DNA of 64,000 nt from Paraferrimonas haliotis (GCF_002282895.1 NZ_NRRB01000004.1:124001-188000); one strand, 5' to 3'; shown: positions 22,672 to 32,238, numbered from the stretch's first letter. The notes: generated by a model not told the origin, from the letters alone. Program-made: numbers and translations.

Positions 22672-23291
22672 CAGCAAAATTTATCGTAATCGAAGGGCTT
22701 GAAGGCGCGGGAAAATCCACCGCGGTAGCCTGCATTAACGACGTATTAAAGCAACACAAGATTGAGCAGGTAATTACCACTCGAGAGCCCGGCGGAACAC
22801 CGGTGGCCGAGCAAATTCGGGCCATTACAAAAGCGGAAGTGGATGGTGATCCTTTGTCCGATACTGCGGAATGTTTATTGATGTATGCAGCGCGTGCACA
22901 ACTGATTGATAACGTCATTAAACCCGCTCTAGCTAACGGCGTATGGGTGATTGGCGATCGCCATGATTTATCGTCTAAAGCCTATCAGGGCGGTGGCAGA
23001 GAGTTACAAAGTCTGGTTAACCGCATCAGCGATGCCACCTTAAACGGCTTTAAACCGGATTTGACCATTTATATGGACATCGACCCAGCATTGGGCCTAG
23101 CCCGAGCTGCCGGGCGAGGTGAGCTGGATCGAATCGAAAAGCAAGATCTCAGCTTTTTTGAGCGAGCTCGAGAGAGCTATCTCAGTTTTGCACAACAAGA
23201 CGAAAGCATTGTTACCATTGACGCATCGAAAAGCATCGAACAGGTGCAACAGCAAATTCGCAGCGCCTTAGCGCGTTTTTTGGAGAGCTAA
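22668..23291 (+). CDS. tmk: Thymidylate kinase
   Basis: This 207-residue kinase converts dTMP to dTDP. The P-loop GLEGAGKST is at residues 10-18, the DR(Y/H) motif is [16 protein letters not shown], and the lid carries RGELDRIE. The DRH variant of the usual DRY is found in many gammaproteobacteria. It overlaps mltG by 4 bp (ATGA) and its TAA directly adjoins the holB start. Confidence 0.97.
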   Translation: MTAKFIVIEGLEGAGKSTAVACINDVLKQHKIEQVITTREPGGTPVAEQIRAITKAEVDGDPLSDTAECLLMYAARAQLIDNVIKPALANGVWVIGDRHDLSSKAYQGGGRELQSLVNRISDATLNGFKPDLTIYMDIDPALGLARAAGRGELDRIEKQDLSFFERARESYLSFAQQDESIVTIDASKSIEQVQQQIRSALARFLES

Positions 23292-24215
23292 ATGGCGTCG
23301 TCCCAATTACCGGCTTGGTTGCAAACCAGTTACAACGAGCTTATGGCTCAGGCGCAACGCCAGCAGTTGGCCCATGCTCTGTTGCTGCAGCTAAGTGACG
23401 GCTTAGGGGCCCACGATTTACTCAAAGCCATTGAGCGTGGCTTGATGTGTCGCCAAGTAGACGCCCCTTGTGGGCATTGTAAAGATTGCCGATTACTGCA
23501 AGCCAGTAGCCATCCAGATTGTTACTGGATTGCCGCTGACGGTAATCAGATTAAAGTGGATCAAATTCGCGAGCTTATTAGTGCCTTAGCCACCACCAGT
23601 CAGCAAGGTGGTAGTCGTTTGGTTGTTATTGAGCAAGCCCACCGTCTTAATAATGCCGCCGCTAATGCGCTGTTAAAAACGCTGGAAGAGCCCAATGAAA
23701 ACTGCTTTATTATTTTGTGCAGTGATACACCTGGGCTATTACCTGCAACCATTATCAGTCGTTGCCAACGCATTAATGTCAGCGGTATCGACGAGGCGCC
23801 TATAAAACATTGGTTAGAGCAACAGGGTGTGGACTGGCAACAGCATGGCTGGGCTTATCGAATTGTTGGCGGGCCCTATGCGTTGCTCGATGCCAACACC
23901 GGTGAACGCTTACAAGGATTAGCGAGCGCTCGTTTGGCTTGGCGTAATGCCTTAGCTAACGGGATTGTTGATGCGAACTTAGCCAAATACACAGCAGAGC
24001 ACCCCCAGGACAGCTTACAAGTTTTAGATTGGTTACTCAGCAAAAAACTGGCCTCATTAAAAACGCAACAGCCATTATTGAGCCTTAAACTGGGCGACTT
24101 TATCTCGCAACTGTGGCACACCCATCAAAAGCTTTCACAAATGCCTACAATAAATTATGTAGCATTATGTAACCGACTTGTTTTAGAGTATAAGCAATTA
24201 ACTAAAGGGAATTAG
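23292..24215 (+). CDS. holB: DNA polymerase III delta prime subunit
   Basis: This 307-residue clamp-loader stator has the AAA+ fold without a working P-loop (LSDGLGAHDLLKAIERG in its place). It keeps the zinc-binding module CGHCKDC with the earlier Cys in MCRQ, the helix VDQIRELI, and the SRC motif in IISRCQRI that serves as arginine finger toward neighbouring DnaX. The C-terminal third is poorly conserved, as usual. It follows tmk with no gap and precedes pilZ by 6 nt, as in Pseudomonas. Confidence 0.94.
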   Translation: MASSQLPAWLQTSYNELMAQAQRQQLAHALLLQLSDGLGAHDLLKAIERGLMCRQVDAPCGHCKDCRLLQASSHPDCYWIAADGNQIKVDQIRELISALATTSQQGGSRLVVIEQAHRLNNAAANALLKTLEEPNENCFIILCSDTPGLLPATIISRCQRINVSGIDEAPIKHWLEQQGVDWQQHGWAYRIVGGPYALLDANTGERLQGLASARLAWRNALANGIVDANLAKYTAEHPQDSLQVLDWLLSKKLASLKTQQPLLSLKLGDFISQLWHTHQKLSQMPTINYVALCNRLVLEYKQLTKGN

Positions 24216-24221
24216 CGATTT

Positions 24222-24548
24222 ATGGCAGATTTATTGGCTAACTTTGAAAGCGTAGAACAACTGTATCGCGCTTATATGCCATTCATTTCACCGGTTGCTA
24301 TGTTTGTGTCGACTAATGACAGCTATCAAATGGAGCAAAAACTAACGGTTGCCTATCGGTTACCAGGCTCTGCTACTACCTATGAGTTCGAGGGCAGTGT
24401 GTGTTGGATTAACCCTTTAGGCTCTCAAGGGGGTCGTCCTCAAGGTGTTGGAATCAAGGTGGAATCGGACATTGAACTGCACAAAAGCCAAATAGAAAAC
24501 CTGTTGGCTGCTAAACTTAACTCTGGCGAGTTGACCTCAACCATATAG
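24222..24548 (+). CDS. pilZ: PilZ-domain protein, type IV pilus type
   Basis: This 108-residue single PilZ domain shows the C-terminal strand VGIKVE preceded by GSVCWINPLG. The N-terminal RxxxR that binds cyclic di-GMP is absent, as in the PilZ needed for type IV pilus assembly in Pseudomonas, which also sits between holB and tatD. It is expected to act with PilB/FimX-type partners at the pilus base rather than to sense cyclic di-GMP. That role is inferred from synteny and the missing motif. Confidence 0.88.
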   Translation: MADLLANFESVEQLYRAYMPFISPVAMFVSTNDSYQMEQKLTVAYRLPGSATTYEFEGSVCWINPLGSQGGRPQGVGIKVESDIELHKSQIENLLAAKLNSGELTSTI

Positions 24549-24585
24549 CTGGTATGCTCGCCTCTTTTTGGTGAGAAAAGTCCCC

Positions 24586-25362
24586 ATGTTTGTTGATTCA
24601 CACTGTCACCTTAATCGACTAAAGAAGGCTCCTACGCGCGAGCAGGTTGCTTTGCTACTCGATGCTGCCCGAGCTCGCGGCGTTAATCATTTCCTGTGCG
24701 TTAATGTTTGCCATAGTGAGTTTGACTCAATGGCGCAGATGATGCGTGGTTTAGACGGCGTCAGTATTTCAGCGGGTGTACACCCTTTGGATATTGAAGA
24801 CGGAGTCGATATTGAACTGCTTCGTCGTCAAGCCAGTGACGATTGGGTCGTGGCGATAGGGGAGACCGGTTTAGACTACTATTACTCGAAGGATTCGATA
24901 GCGCTTCAGCAACAAAGCTTTGAAGCGCAATTGCAATTAGCTTGTGAATTGAATAAACCGGTGATTGTGCATACCCGAGATGCGCGTGAAGATACCATCG
25001 CTATCTTAAAAAATGGCCAAGTAGAGCGTTGTGGTGGTGTTTTGCATTGCTTTACCGAAAACTGGCCGATGGCCAAGCAAGCCTTGGACATGGGGATGTA
25101 CGTGTCAATTTCCGGCATTGCGAGCTTTAAGAATGCTACCGAATTACAGCAAGTGGCCAAGAAAATTCCACTGGATCGCCTGTTAATTGAAACCGACAGT
25201 CCGTATCTAGCGCCTGTGCCTCATCGCGGCAAAGAAAATCAACCGGCATTTGTTGCGGATCTGGCACAGTTTTTAGCGGATCTGCGCGGTGAACGCTTAG
25301 AGGTGCTAGCACAGCAAACCACTGACAATTACTTCAATTTGTTTCGCGGTGCCAACCGCTAG
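24586..25362 (+). CDS. TatD-family metal-dependent hydrolase (YcfH-like)
   Basis: This 258-residue TIM-barrel hydrolase has all metal ligands of the TatD family: HxH in VDSHCHLNRL (residues 6 and 8), Glu in IGETGLDYYYSK, His in VIVHTRDARED, His in LHCFTENW, and Asp in IETDSPYLAPVPHRGKENQP. TatD proteins are 3'-5' exonucleases or deoxyribonucleases. By position after holB-pilZ it corresponds to the gene named ycfH in E. coli. The ATG at 24586 is preferred over TTG and GTG codons just upstream because it starts the conserved MFVDSHCH. Confidence 0.93.
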   Translation: MFVDSHCHLNRLKKAPTREQVALLLDAARARGVNHFLCVNVCHSEFDSMAQMMRGLDGVSISAGVHPLDIEDGVDIELLRRQASDDWVVAIGETGLDYYYSKDSIALQQQSFEAQLQLACELNKPVIVHTRDAREDTIAILKNGQVERCGGVLHCFTENWPMAKQALDMGMYVSISGIASFKNATELQQVAKKIPLDRLLIETDSPYLAPVPHRGKENQPAFVADLAQFLADLRGERLEVLAQQTTDNYFNLFRGANR

Positions 25363-25381
25363 AAACCGGTAAATAATAGGC

Positions 25382-25416
25382 AAAAAATTGCCCAGAACGA
25401 GTCCGATGTTCTGGGC
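25382..25416 (-). terminator. Terminator after rsmF
   Basis: A perfect nine-bp stem GCCCAGAAC/GTTCTGGGC with a nine-nt loop is followed on the minus strand by AATTTTTTG. On the + strand there is no T-run, so it mainly serves rsmF, though it could also protect the 3' end of tatD mRNA. Confidence 0.75.
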
Positions 25417-25498
25417 TAGGGGAATGGCTCACTGAGGAGCCGTGCGCTAATGATTTAGTCTAGTAGAAAACTCTGCAATAGCTAGAATAAAAAGTTAT

Positions 25499-26929
25499 TT
25501 ATTCTGAAAAATTACTATTACTTATTTTATCGCGCACCAACTCCCTGGGTAGCCGGTTTTTTAGTCGTTTACCAAGTGCTTTCACTATCCCTAAGGTAGT
25601 GCCTTGATAACTGACCAGTTTTTCGCCTTTATCGGCGCTGTTTTTTTGTTCCACGTCTCGCCCCATTAAGAAAGCACCGGCATCATTAACGTCTAACTCA
25701 ATGGCTTGGGCATTGCGATTAAACAGTGCTTTAGCGGCATCATGGTGCAAATTGAGTCCCTTTTTATGCTCGCTGGCGACGCGGATACCGGCGCGTGAAA
25801 ATCGCATTTTGCCGATGAGTGCTTCAAATTCCGTTGGGAACCACCAATAGTCACCGTCTCGATAATATATTGCGGCGCTGTCGGGAATGGCTAAGTTAAA
25901 GGGCTGCAGTTGCTGCTGCAGTGTCGCTCGTTGTTTTTGAGTGGCCGCTTGAAACGGAAACTTAGCTATTTTTGCTTTGCGGGCCTCTTTGCTGTCTACC
26001 GCTTTGGTTTTTCGAATTTTAGCGATGAAAAACCCTTCGCTATCATATAGTTGTGGCCAAACGTGTAAAAATCCTTCTTCGGTAAGCGCTTTATCGCAGC
26101 CGTCAAACAATCCGTCAAGCGGGACAAACTCAACCGCATCAGCAAAGCGCTGTTTTAAGTGGTGGCAAACCTGGTGATTTTCCTGCTCATTTAACGTGCA
26201 GGTGGAATACACCAGTTCGCCGCCGACCTTAAGAGACTGAAACGCCGACTCAATCAATTCTCGCTGCAGCGCAGAAATTTCATCGATGGCCGCTTGGCTC
26301 CAATTATCTAAGGCGCGTGGGTCTTTGCGAATGGTTCCTTCGCCGCCACAAGGTGCATCCAATAGAATGCTGTCAAAGGTTTCAGGTAAATATTGACCAA
26401 ACACATTGGCGCTAAAGTGGGTTAGGGCAACATTACGAATGCCAAGCCGCTGACAGTTTGCAAACAAGCTCTTTATTCGACTTGCGGAATACTCGTTGGC
26501 TACGAGCAGACCTTGATTGTTCATCTGCGCCGCTATTTGGGTTGTTTTACTACCAGGAGCGGCGGCCATGTCTAACACCATCATTGGCTGGCGCTGGCTT
26601 TGGAACAAGGCCGTTACCGGCAACATTGAGCTGGCCTCTTGAATGTAAAACAAACCGGCTAAGTGCTCGACAGTATTACCAATGGCGTCAAGTTTGTCCT
26701 CAGGGCCCACCCAAAACCCCTGTTCACACCAAGGAATGGCTTGTAACTGCCAGCCTTGTGCTTGCATGCGTTTAACAAAGTCGGTTACCGATATGGCTAA
26801 GGTATTGACCCGAATCGAACGTCGCAATGGCCGTTGCGAATAGTCAATAAAATCGTCAATGGAAAGCTCACTTGGGAGAATTTTTTCTATAGAATCAAGA
26901 AATTCAGGGTTTAAACTGGTAGCGACCAA
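25499..26929 (-). CDS. rsmF: 16S rRNA m5C1407 methyltransferase RsmF (YebU)
   Basis: This 476-residue SAM-dependent methyltransferase matches E. coli RsmF (479). The SAM site is MAAAPGSKTTQIAAQM, with DAPCGGEGTIRKDP (supporting Cys about 193) and STCTLNEQENHQV (catalytic Cys about 243). The C-terminal half holds the extra domains typical of RsmF and a PUA-like end (VSYQGTTLGIVKALGKRLKN). It belongs to the conserved yebR-yebS-yebT-yebU block, but is here separated from letB by an inverted membrane-protein gene. Confidence 0.95.
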   Translation of the reverse strand: MVATSLNPEFLDSIEKILPSELSIDDFIDYSQRPLRRSIRVNTLAISVTDFVKRMQAQGWQLQAIPWCEQGFWVGPEDKLDAIGNTVEHLAGLFYIQEASSMLPVTALFQSQRQPMMVLDMAAAPGSKTTQIAAQMNNQGLLVANEYSASRIKSLFANCQRLGIRNVALTHFSANVFGQYLPETFDSILLDAPCGGEGTIRKDPRALDNWSQAAIDEISALQRELIESAFQSLKVGGELVYSTCTLNEQENHQVCHHLKQRFADAVEFVPLDGLFDGCDKALTEEGFLHVWPQLYDSEGFFIAKIRKTKAVDSKEARKAKIAKFPFQAATQKQRATLQQQLQPFNLAIPDSAAIYYRDGDYWWFPTEFEALIGKMRFSRAGIRVASEHKKGLNLHHDAAKALFNRNAQAIELDVNDAGAFLMGRDVEQKNSADKGEKLVSYQGTTLGIVKALGKRLKNRLPRELVRDKISNSNFSE

Positions 26930-26988
26930 GGTGTAGACTCTTGTATAAACGGTTAATACCGTCAGTCTATCATAACCAAGGAATTTAG

Positions 26989-28215
26989 GTGCTTAATCGA
27001 ATTTGGTTTGCCTTATTTGGCTGCGCAGCAATCAGCGTTGCATTGCAACTCGTGCTTGGACAGTATCAAGTACTGGCAGAGGTGGTTGCTGCTTGCTTTT
27101 CGATGGCAAAACTCAGCGCAGAGATCGCCTTGGGGTTAGTGGGGGTGCTAACGCTTTGGCTGGGATTAATGCGGTTGGGAGAGGCCAGCGGTATGGTGGG
27201 CCTATTTTCGCGATTAACCGAACCCTTTTTGTCGCGTCTCATGCCAGACGTTCCTCGTGGCCATAAAGCCTATGGCAGTATGACCATGAACTTAACGGCC
27301 AATGCGCTTGGTCTTGATAATGCCGCAACGCCGTTAGGCTTAAAAGCGATGCAGGATCTGCAAAGCCTAAACCCGTCTAAAGAGTCGGCCACCAATGCTC
27401 AGGTGTTGTTTCTGGTTCTCAATACGTCGTCAGTTACCTTAATTCCCGTTACCATTTTTTTATATCGGGCTCAGCAAGGCGCTGCTGATCCCGCCGATGT
27501 CTTTTTACCCATCTTGTTGACCACGTGTTGTTCAACTTTGGTGGGGCTGTTGATGGTGGCTTGGCTGCAAAAGCTTAAGCTCACGCAAACGGTGGTGTTG
27601 GGTTATTTAGCGTTTGCCATCGCAGCCATAGGCGCTTTGGTCATGTATTTATTAACACTGACAGCGCAGCAAATAGGGCAAGTGTCGACCATTATGGGCA
27701 ACGGCATACTGTTGGCGTTGATTTTTGCGTTTGTACTGATTGCCGGCATGAAAAAGCTGCCTGTATACGAATTGTTCATTGAAGGCGCTAAACAAGGCTT
27801 CGAACAAAGCGTACGCCTGATCCCTTATTTGGTAGCCATGTTACTTGCCATCGGTGTTTTTCGGGCATCTGGAGCGCTGGACAGCGTATTGCAGGCTTTG
27901 GTTTGGCTATTATCACCGACAGGTATGGATTTGCGTTTCATCGATGCATTACCCACAGGACTTATGAAGCCGTTTAGTGGCAGTGGCTCACGGGCGCTGA
28001 TGTTGGAAACTATGCAGCACCACGGCGTCGATTCGTTTAGCGGGCGCTTGGCGGCCTTATTTCAGGGCAGTACTGAAACCACCTTTTACGTGTTGGCGGT
28101 TTACTTTGGCTCGGTAGGGCTTCGCAAAGGCAAACACGCCATAGCCTGTGGCTTGTCTGCCGATGCTGCGGGCATTGTCGCAGCGATTGTCATTGCCTAC
28201 TGGTTTTACGGGTAA
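26989..28215 (+). CDS. SpmA/SpmB-like membrane protein with two nucleoside-recognition (Gate) domains
   Basis: This 408-residue integral membrane protein looks like a fusion of the SpmA and SpmB families. The first half has MNLTANALGLDNAATPLGLKAM with a preceding TEPFLSRLMP, typical of SpmA. The second half has ALPTGLMKPFSGSGSRALML and GSTETTFYVLAVYFGSVG, typical of SpmB. About ten hydrophobic segments are visible. Bacillus SpmA and SpmB affect spore-core dehydration, but in non-sporulating proteobacteria the role is unknown; a transported small molecule is plausible. The start is GTG with AAGGAAT upstream. It is inserted between rsmF and letB, converging with letB. Confidence 0.85.
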   Translation: MLNRIWFALFGCAAISVALQLVLGQYQVLAEVVAACFSMAKLSAEIALGLVGVLTLWLGLMRLGEASGMVGLFSRLTEPFLSRLMPDVPRGHKAYGSMTMNLTANALGLDNAATPLGLKAMQDLQSLNPSKESATNAQVLFLVLNTSSVTLIPVTIFLYRAQQGAADPADVFLPILLTTCCSTLVGLLMVAWLQKLKLTQTVVLGYLAFAIAAIGALVMYLLTLTAQQIGQVSTIMGNGILLALIFAFVLIAGMKKLPVYELFIEGAKQGFEQSVRLIPYLVAMLLAIGVFRASGALDSVLQALVWLLSPTGMDLRFIDALPTGLMKPFSGSGSRALMLETMQHHGVDSFSGRLAALFQGSTETTFYVLAVYFGSVGLRKGKHAIACGLSADAAGIVAAIVIAYWFYG

Positions 28216-28234
28216 GCTAATGACCGCCTAACAG

Positions 28235-30865
28235 CTAACGTTGAAGCAATTGTGGTGCCCATGTTTGCCACGACTCTTCACTATTGGCGTAAAGAGGCAA
28301 ACGTTGACCTTGTTGCAACGCGTTATCGGCGCTATTGCTTTGCTCGGTGGCGACACCAATACCGCCACTGAGAATGGTTTCTAGACTGCCGCTTTTAAAC
28401 TTAGCGCCTGAAAACAAGCCAAATTCAAACAAGAGTCCAGACAGATCCCAAAATTTACTGCTGCTATTTACAAGGTGTTGGTATTGCGGCTCGATGTTGA
28501 CAACAATGTCGAGACCGTTGGCAAGTTCACTGAGTTGATATTGCACAACCTGGCCGATATTAATGCCTCGATAAACAATAGGGGTTCCAATCTTTATGGA
28601 ACCCAAGGTTGGGGTGGTCAGCACAACATTAAGGCCATTGGGCAACTGCGTACTAACCGGTGCCTTTGCTAAGCCTACAAATTCATTACTATATACACCT
28701 TCACCTGGGATCACGCCAATAACGCTGCCAGTCAACAGGGTATCAATGTTTTCCACCCCAGCGAGACTGATTTCTGCGGATATCGGATAAAATTGACTGT
28801 CTGCTTTTAAGAAGGTGTCCGCATATTCACCATTCATTTCGACCGTAACCATTTGGCTTGAAAGTGAAGGCAGTAGGCTGACGTCGGTTATCTTTCCAAT
28901 GTCGAATCCCTGATATTTTACAGCGTTGCCCACGCTGAACTGCAAAGTCGAATCGAAGCGAATACTGGCATAACGGGCTTGGGTTAACGCGGCTTGTTGC
29001 TCGTCATAAAGAATACGTACAGGCGCTAGTTCTCCAATCTTGCTGTCGGTATGACCTAAGCTTACGCCACCCTTAAGTAAGGTTTGCATAGGAGCTACGT
29101 TGATATCGATACCCGATAAGTCGGCTTTAACCGACACAGCTTGATGCTTCCAAAATACCGCTTTGTCATTAATTAATTGTTTAAATTGAGGGGCAATGAG
29201 CAACTCGATTACGAAGTTATTTTGCTGGGCTTGCCACTCTACAGACGCCACTTCGCCAATGATCATGGAACGATAGTCTACGCTAGAGCCAACCTGCAAT
29301 TGAGCTGCGTGGCTAGCGGTAAGCACCACCTTCTGATATTGCGACAATTGCAGTTGTCTATCGGCTTGCGCTTGATCTAAAAATACCGGGTAGCCATTGG
29401 CGCTGTTGGTCTTTATGGTGCCTTTGCTGACCAAGCGCAATTCGCCTGACAACACATTACTCAGATTACCACTGCTCACCTTGATGCCTTCTAAGCTGGC
29501 ATTGACGTCCACAAGGGCCGATTGCAAAAAGTAGCTGCGGTCGTTTAGTAAAGATTGAAACTCAGGATAAATATTGGCTTGAATTTCAACTTGTTTGAAG
29601 TTTTCAGCGAGGGCCACCTCAGACACTTGACCTATGGTAAAAGCTTTATAAGTGATGGCCGCGCCTTTGCTGATACCAGGGTTTTGCTTGGCGTATAGCT
29701 TGATGGTTTTCCCAAGAGCAGGGCGCTCCGGTGCTTTGGATAAGAGCTCAAAGTGATGACTGGGGAATGCCTCGGAGCCGGGTAAAAACTCGATAGCCGC
29801 GCCGGTAATAGCTCTATCAAGGTGTCGAATACCTTGCGCGGATAGCTCAACCCCTTGCCGCCAAAATAGGCTGTCTCGACGCACGAGTTCCGCGTAATCG
29901 TGGTAAATATCGACCCCAATAGTAACCCCTTGCTGGCTGAGCGATATGTCGCTGACTTCACCGATCTGTATGTTGCGATAGAGAACCTGAGTACCTGCAT
30001 TGATGCCCTCAGCGGTGGCTGCTGTTAATTGCAATTGGGTACCGACGTTACTGGCGTCAAAGCTATCAAACAAGCGAAATGTTTTTGGAATGGCAGGCAG
30101 GTATAAGTCACTTTCTTGAGGAGATGAAAATGAAATGCCGCCAGCCAGTATGCTGCTGAGACTTTCGGTGGTCACTTCAACGCCTGCTAAGCTGGCTTTA
30201 GCCTGCACACCGCTTACGTTCCAAAAACGACTATTATCTTTCACCAGGTGGGTGTATTTGTGCTCAATAAAGCCGGAAATGATCACTTGCTTATTGCGAG
30301 TTAGTACGTAATTAATAACCCGACCAACCGGCACTTGTTGGTAATAAATGGGCGAGCCTATATTAATCGAGCCAAGTTTATCGGTTGCGATGCGCACGTA
30401 TAAGCCGTCATCACTGGGGAGCAGCGCCGGTGCTTCTAACTCTGCTATGAAATTGTCTTCGGATTTGCCTTCACCCGGCAACATACTGATGTAATTACCA
30501 GAAAACAGAGCATCTAAACCCTCAACGCCGGTAATCGAAGCCTTTGGCGCGACCAACCAAAATTTAGTGGAGTCTTTAAGTAAGTCACCCGCCCGGTGGT
30601 CCATAACCACCGCTACATCGACGCCAGCCTCTTTATTGATGCTAATATCAACCACTTTACCAACGGTTAGACCTTGATATTTTACCAGCGTTTTGTTGAC
30701 TTCCATTCCGGCTGCGGAAGGGAAGTTGATGACGATTCGATGCCCAGCCTCTTTATAACTTTTAACGGCGAGATATCCCGCCAACACTAAGGCAATGATT
30801 GGCAATAGCCAAATTGGGGAAATCAGTTTCTTATTATGAACTTTTGCGTTTTCCGCTTGTACCAT
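28235..30865 (-). CDS. letB: LetB (YebT), seven-MCE-domain lipid-tunnel protein
   Basis: This 876-residue protein matches E. coli LetB (877). After an N-terminal transmembrane helix (LISPIWLLPIIALVLAGYLAV) come seven MCE repeats, recognisable by units such as VNKTLVKYQGLTVGKVVDI, GSPIYYQQVPVGRVINY, GTQVLYRNIQIGEVSDI, GAAITYKAFTIGQVSEV, GSSVDYRSMIIGEVASV, GNAVKYQGFDIGKITDV and GTPIVYRGINIGQVVQY. LetB hexamers stack into a tunnel from inner to outer membrane that carries phospholipids. It overlaps the second letA half by 32 bp, so they form one operon. Confidence 0.95.
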   Translation of the reverse strand: MVQAENAKVHNKKLISPIWLLPIIALVLAGYLAVKSYKEAGHRIVINFPSAAGMEVNKTLVKYQGLTVGKVVDISINKEAGVDVAVVMDHRAGDLLKDSTKFWLVAPKASITGVEGLDALFSGNYISMLPGEGKSEDNFIAELEAPALLPSDDGLYVRIATDKLGSINIGSPIYYQQVPVGRVINYVLTRNKQVIISGFIEHKYTHLVKDNSRFWNVSGVQAKASLAGVEVTTESLSSILAGGISFSSPQESDLYLPAIPKTFRLFDSFDASNVGTQLQLTAATAEGINAGTQVLYRNIQIGEVSDISLSQQGVTIGVDIYHDYAELVRRDSLFWRQGVELSAQGIRHLDRAITGAAIEFLPGSEAFPSHHFELLSKAPERPALGKTIKLYAKQNPGISKGAAITYKAFTIGQVSEVALAENFKQVEIQANIYPEFQSLLNDRSYFLQSALVDVNASLEGIKVSSGNLSNVLSGELRLVSKGTIKTNSANGYPVFLDQAQADRQLQLSQYQKVVLTASHAAQLQVGSSVDYRSMIIGEVASVEWQAQQNNFVIELLIAPQFKQLINDKAVFWKHQAVSVKADLSGIDINVAPMQTLLKGGVSLGHTDSKIGELAPVRILYDEQQAALTQARYASIRFDSTLQFSVGNAVKYQGFDIGKITDVSLLPSLSSQMVTVEMNGEYADTFLKADSQFYPISAEISLAGVENIDTLLTGSVIGVIPGEGVYSNEFVGLAKAPVSTQLPNGLNVVLTTPTLGSIKIGTPIVYRGINIGQVVQYQLSELANGLDIVVNIEPQYQHLVNSSSKFWDLSGLLFEFGLFSGAKFKSGSLETILSGGIGVATEQSNSADNALQQGQRLPLYANSEESWQTWAPQLLQR

Positions 30866-31475
30866 TTGTTCGTTCCATACGATCCCAAAGTAATCGGGTG
30901 TCCAAAGATTTAGCCGCTAATTGTGTGAATAGTATCACGGCTGCAAAGGCTGTTGCAGCCGGAGCTGGCTTCGCATCCAGCAATTGTCCCATATTAACTA
31001 TGGCAACCATAATAGAAATTACGAATAAGTCTAACATTGACCAGCGCCCAATCCACTCGATCACTCTAAATGAGGCCGCTAATTGTTTGGTGGACAAAGG
31101 CAGTTTCAATTGGATAGCGAGTAATACGATAAAGATGCCGGCTATCTTTGCCCAGGGCACCACAATACTGGCAATGAATACAATGATAGCAATTGGGATC
31201 ATATCGGACTGAACCAAAGAGAGAATGCCACTGTAAATGGTATCGTAAGTTACTTTACCCTGATTAGTCAGTTGCGTAATGGGAAAGTAATTGGCGGGAA
31301 ATAGAAGAATAAACGCGGTCAGTAACAACGCCCAGCTTAACTGAAGGCTAGCAGGCTTACGAAAGTAAATCGGGGCTTTACAGCGATAACAGTGGCTGTC
31401 TTTACCATTATTGGTGGCGTGACAAAGCACGCACAGTTTTAAGTTTTGGTGTTGGCCGTTAGTTGTATTGGTCAT
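30834..31475 (-). CDS. LetA/PqiA-family protein, C-terminal half
   Basis: This 213-residue inner-membrane protein corresponds to the second half of E. coli LetA (YebS). It has its own zinc ribbon, CVLC...CYRC, and four hydrophobic segments (LSWALLLTAFILLFPANYFP; IPIAIIVFIASIVVPWAKI; WSMLDLFVISIMVAIVNM; PAATAFAAVILFTQLA). The PANYFPI motif is the PqiA signature. ATG 31475 is chosen because GGAGG lies 7 nt before it, though the reading frame is open 31 codons further upstream. It overlaps the first half by 17 bp and letB by 32 bp. It is expected to energise or gate lipid entry into LetB. Confidence 0.9.
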   Translation of the reverse strand: MTNTTNGQHQNLKLCVLCHATNNGKDSHCYRCKAPIYFRKPASLQLSWALLLTAFILLFPANYFPITQLTNQGKVTYDTIYSGILSLVQSDMIPIAIIVFIASIVVPWAKIAGIFIVLLAIQLKLPLSTKQLAASFRVIEWIGRWSMLDLFVISIMVAIVNMGQLLDAKPAPAATAFAAVILFTQLAAKSLDTRLLWDRMERTNGTSGKRKSS

Positions 31476-32115
31476 GGTACCGCCTCCAAAACACTTCAGC
31501 CACGTATTCGCGCTGCGCATAAAACAACACAATATATAAGATGACAAAGCTCCAGGTGCCAACGCCATAATAGACGTCTGAGAAATCGGTAAGCTTAAAC
31601 ACAGATACTAAGAAACTGATTAGGTATATTTCTAACATGGTGAATTGGGTCAGTAAGCCATGCATGCGCAATAAGTTCAAAAGAATGCTCTTGCGCAGTG
31701 GGCTTAGCTTTTGACTTCTACCTATAACGATAACCTGTGCTAACAGGCTTAAAATGAGCAAGCCTGGTGCGATAACAGCACACAACAAGACCGATACTCC
31801 CACAAGCCAATACCCTTGTTCGATAACCGATAACGCCCCTCCAGTGATTGTGGTTTGACGAATGCTACCGAAAAAATGGACCTCTAAAATGGGTAAAAAA
31901 TTCGCAGGGAAATACATTACCAAGGCCGCTATGGTTAAGGCGAGTAGCATGTTCATTGGGCAATTCGGTGGATCGAACACACGGGTTTTACAACGGGGAC
32001 AAAAGGCTCGTTGGTTATCTTGTAAGAGCGGTTTTTCCATTACTCGGTCGCAACTTTTGCATAACACAAAGTTGCCAATATCGTCTTCACCGGCGGATTG
32101 TTGTTGTTCTATCAT
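31459..32115 (-). CDS. LetA/PqiA-family protein, N-terminal half
   Basis: This 218-residue inner-membrane protein corresponds to the first half of LetA. It has a zinc ribbon CKSC...CPRC at about residues 19-42, the PqiA motif YFPANFLPILEV, and four hydrophobic stretches. The C-terminus WRRYHDQYN ends with a proper stop inside the start of the next gene, whose own ribosome site is strong. So this is a genuine two-gene split of what is one 427-residue protein in E. coli, not a frameshift. Separate single-domain PqiA proteins are known in other proteobacteria. No clear ribosome site precedes its ATG. It diverges from yebG. Confidence 0.9.
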   Translation of the reverse strand: MIEQQQSAGEDDIGNFVLCKSCDRVMEKPLLQDNQRAFCPRCKTRVFDPPNCPMNMLLALTIAALVMYFPANFLPILEVHFFGSIRQTTITGGALSVIEQGYWLVGVSVLLCAVIAPGLLILSLLAQVIVIGRSQKLSPLRKSILLNLLRMHGLLTQFTMLEIYLISFLVSVFKLTDFSDVYYGVGTWSFVILYIVLFYAQREYVAEVFWRRYHDQYN

Positions 32116-32208
32116 GGTCTTGTGGCTGCTACTCCATCGACTTAACGCACAATTTCATGGTTTTTGTCCTGCTATTGTTGCACAGACCTTGGTATTTGTG
32201 CCAGTCTA

Positions 32209-32228
32209 TACTGTATAAAATAACAGTG
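32209..32228 (+). promoter_or_regulatory. LexA (SOS) box upstream of yebG
   Basis: CTGT-ATAAAATA-ACAG (32211-32226) fits the gammaproteobacterial LexA consensus CTGT-N8-ACAG exactly, with the extended flanks TA and TG. It lies 13 bp before the ATG of yebG and overlaps TATACT/TATAAA -10-like sequences. E. coli yebG is a known LexA target. Confidence 0.88.
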
Positions 32229-32238
32229 GAGAGCAGCC

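Noticed and set aside
31459..31568. Frameshift between the two LetA halves
   Set aside because: The second half has its own ATG with GGAGG at ideal spacing and its own zinc ribbon, and each half ends and starts cleanly.
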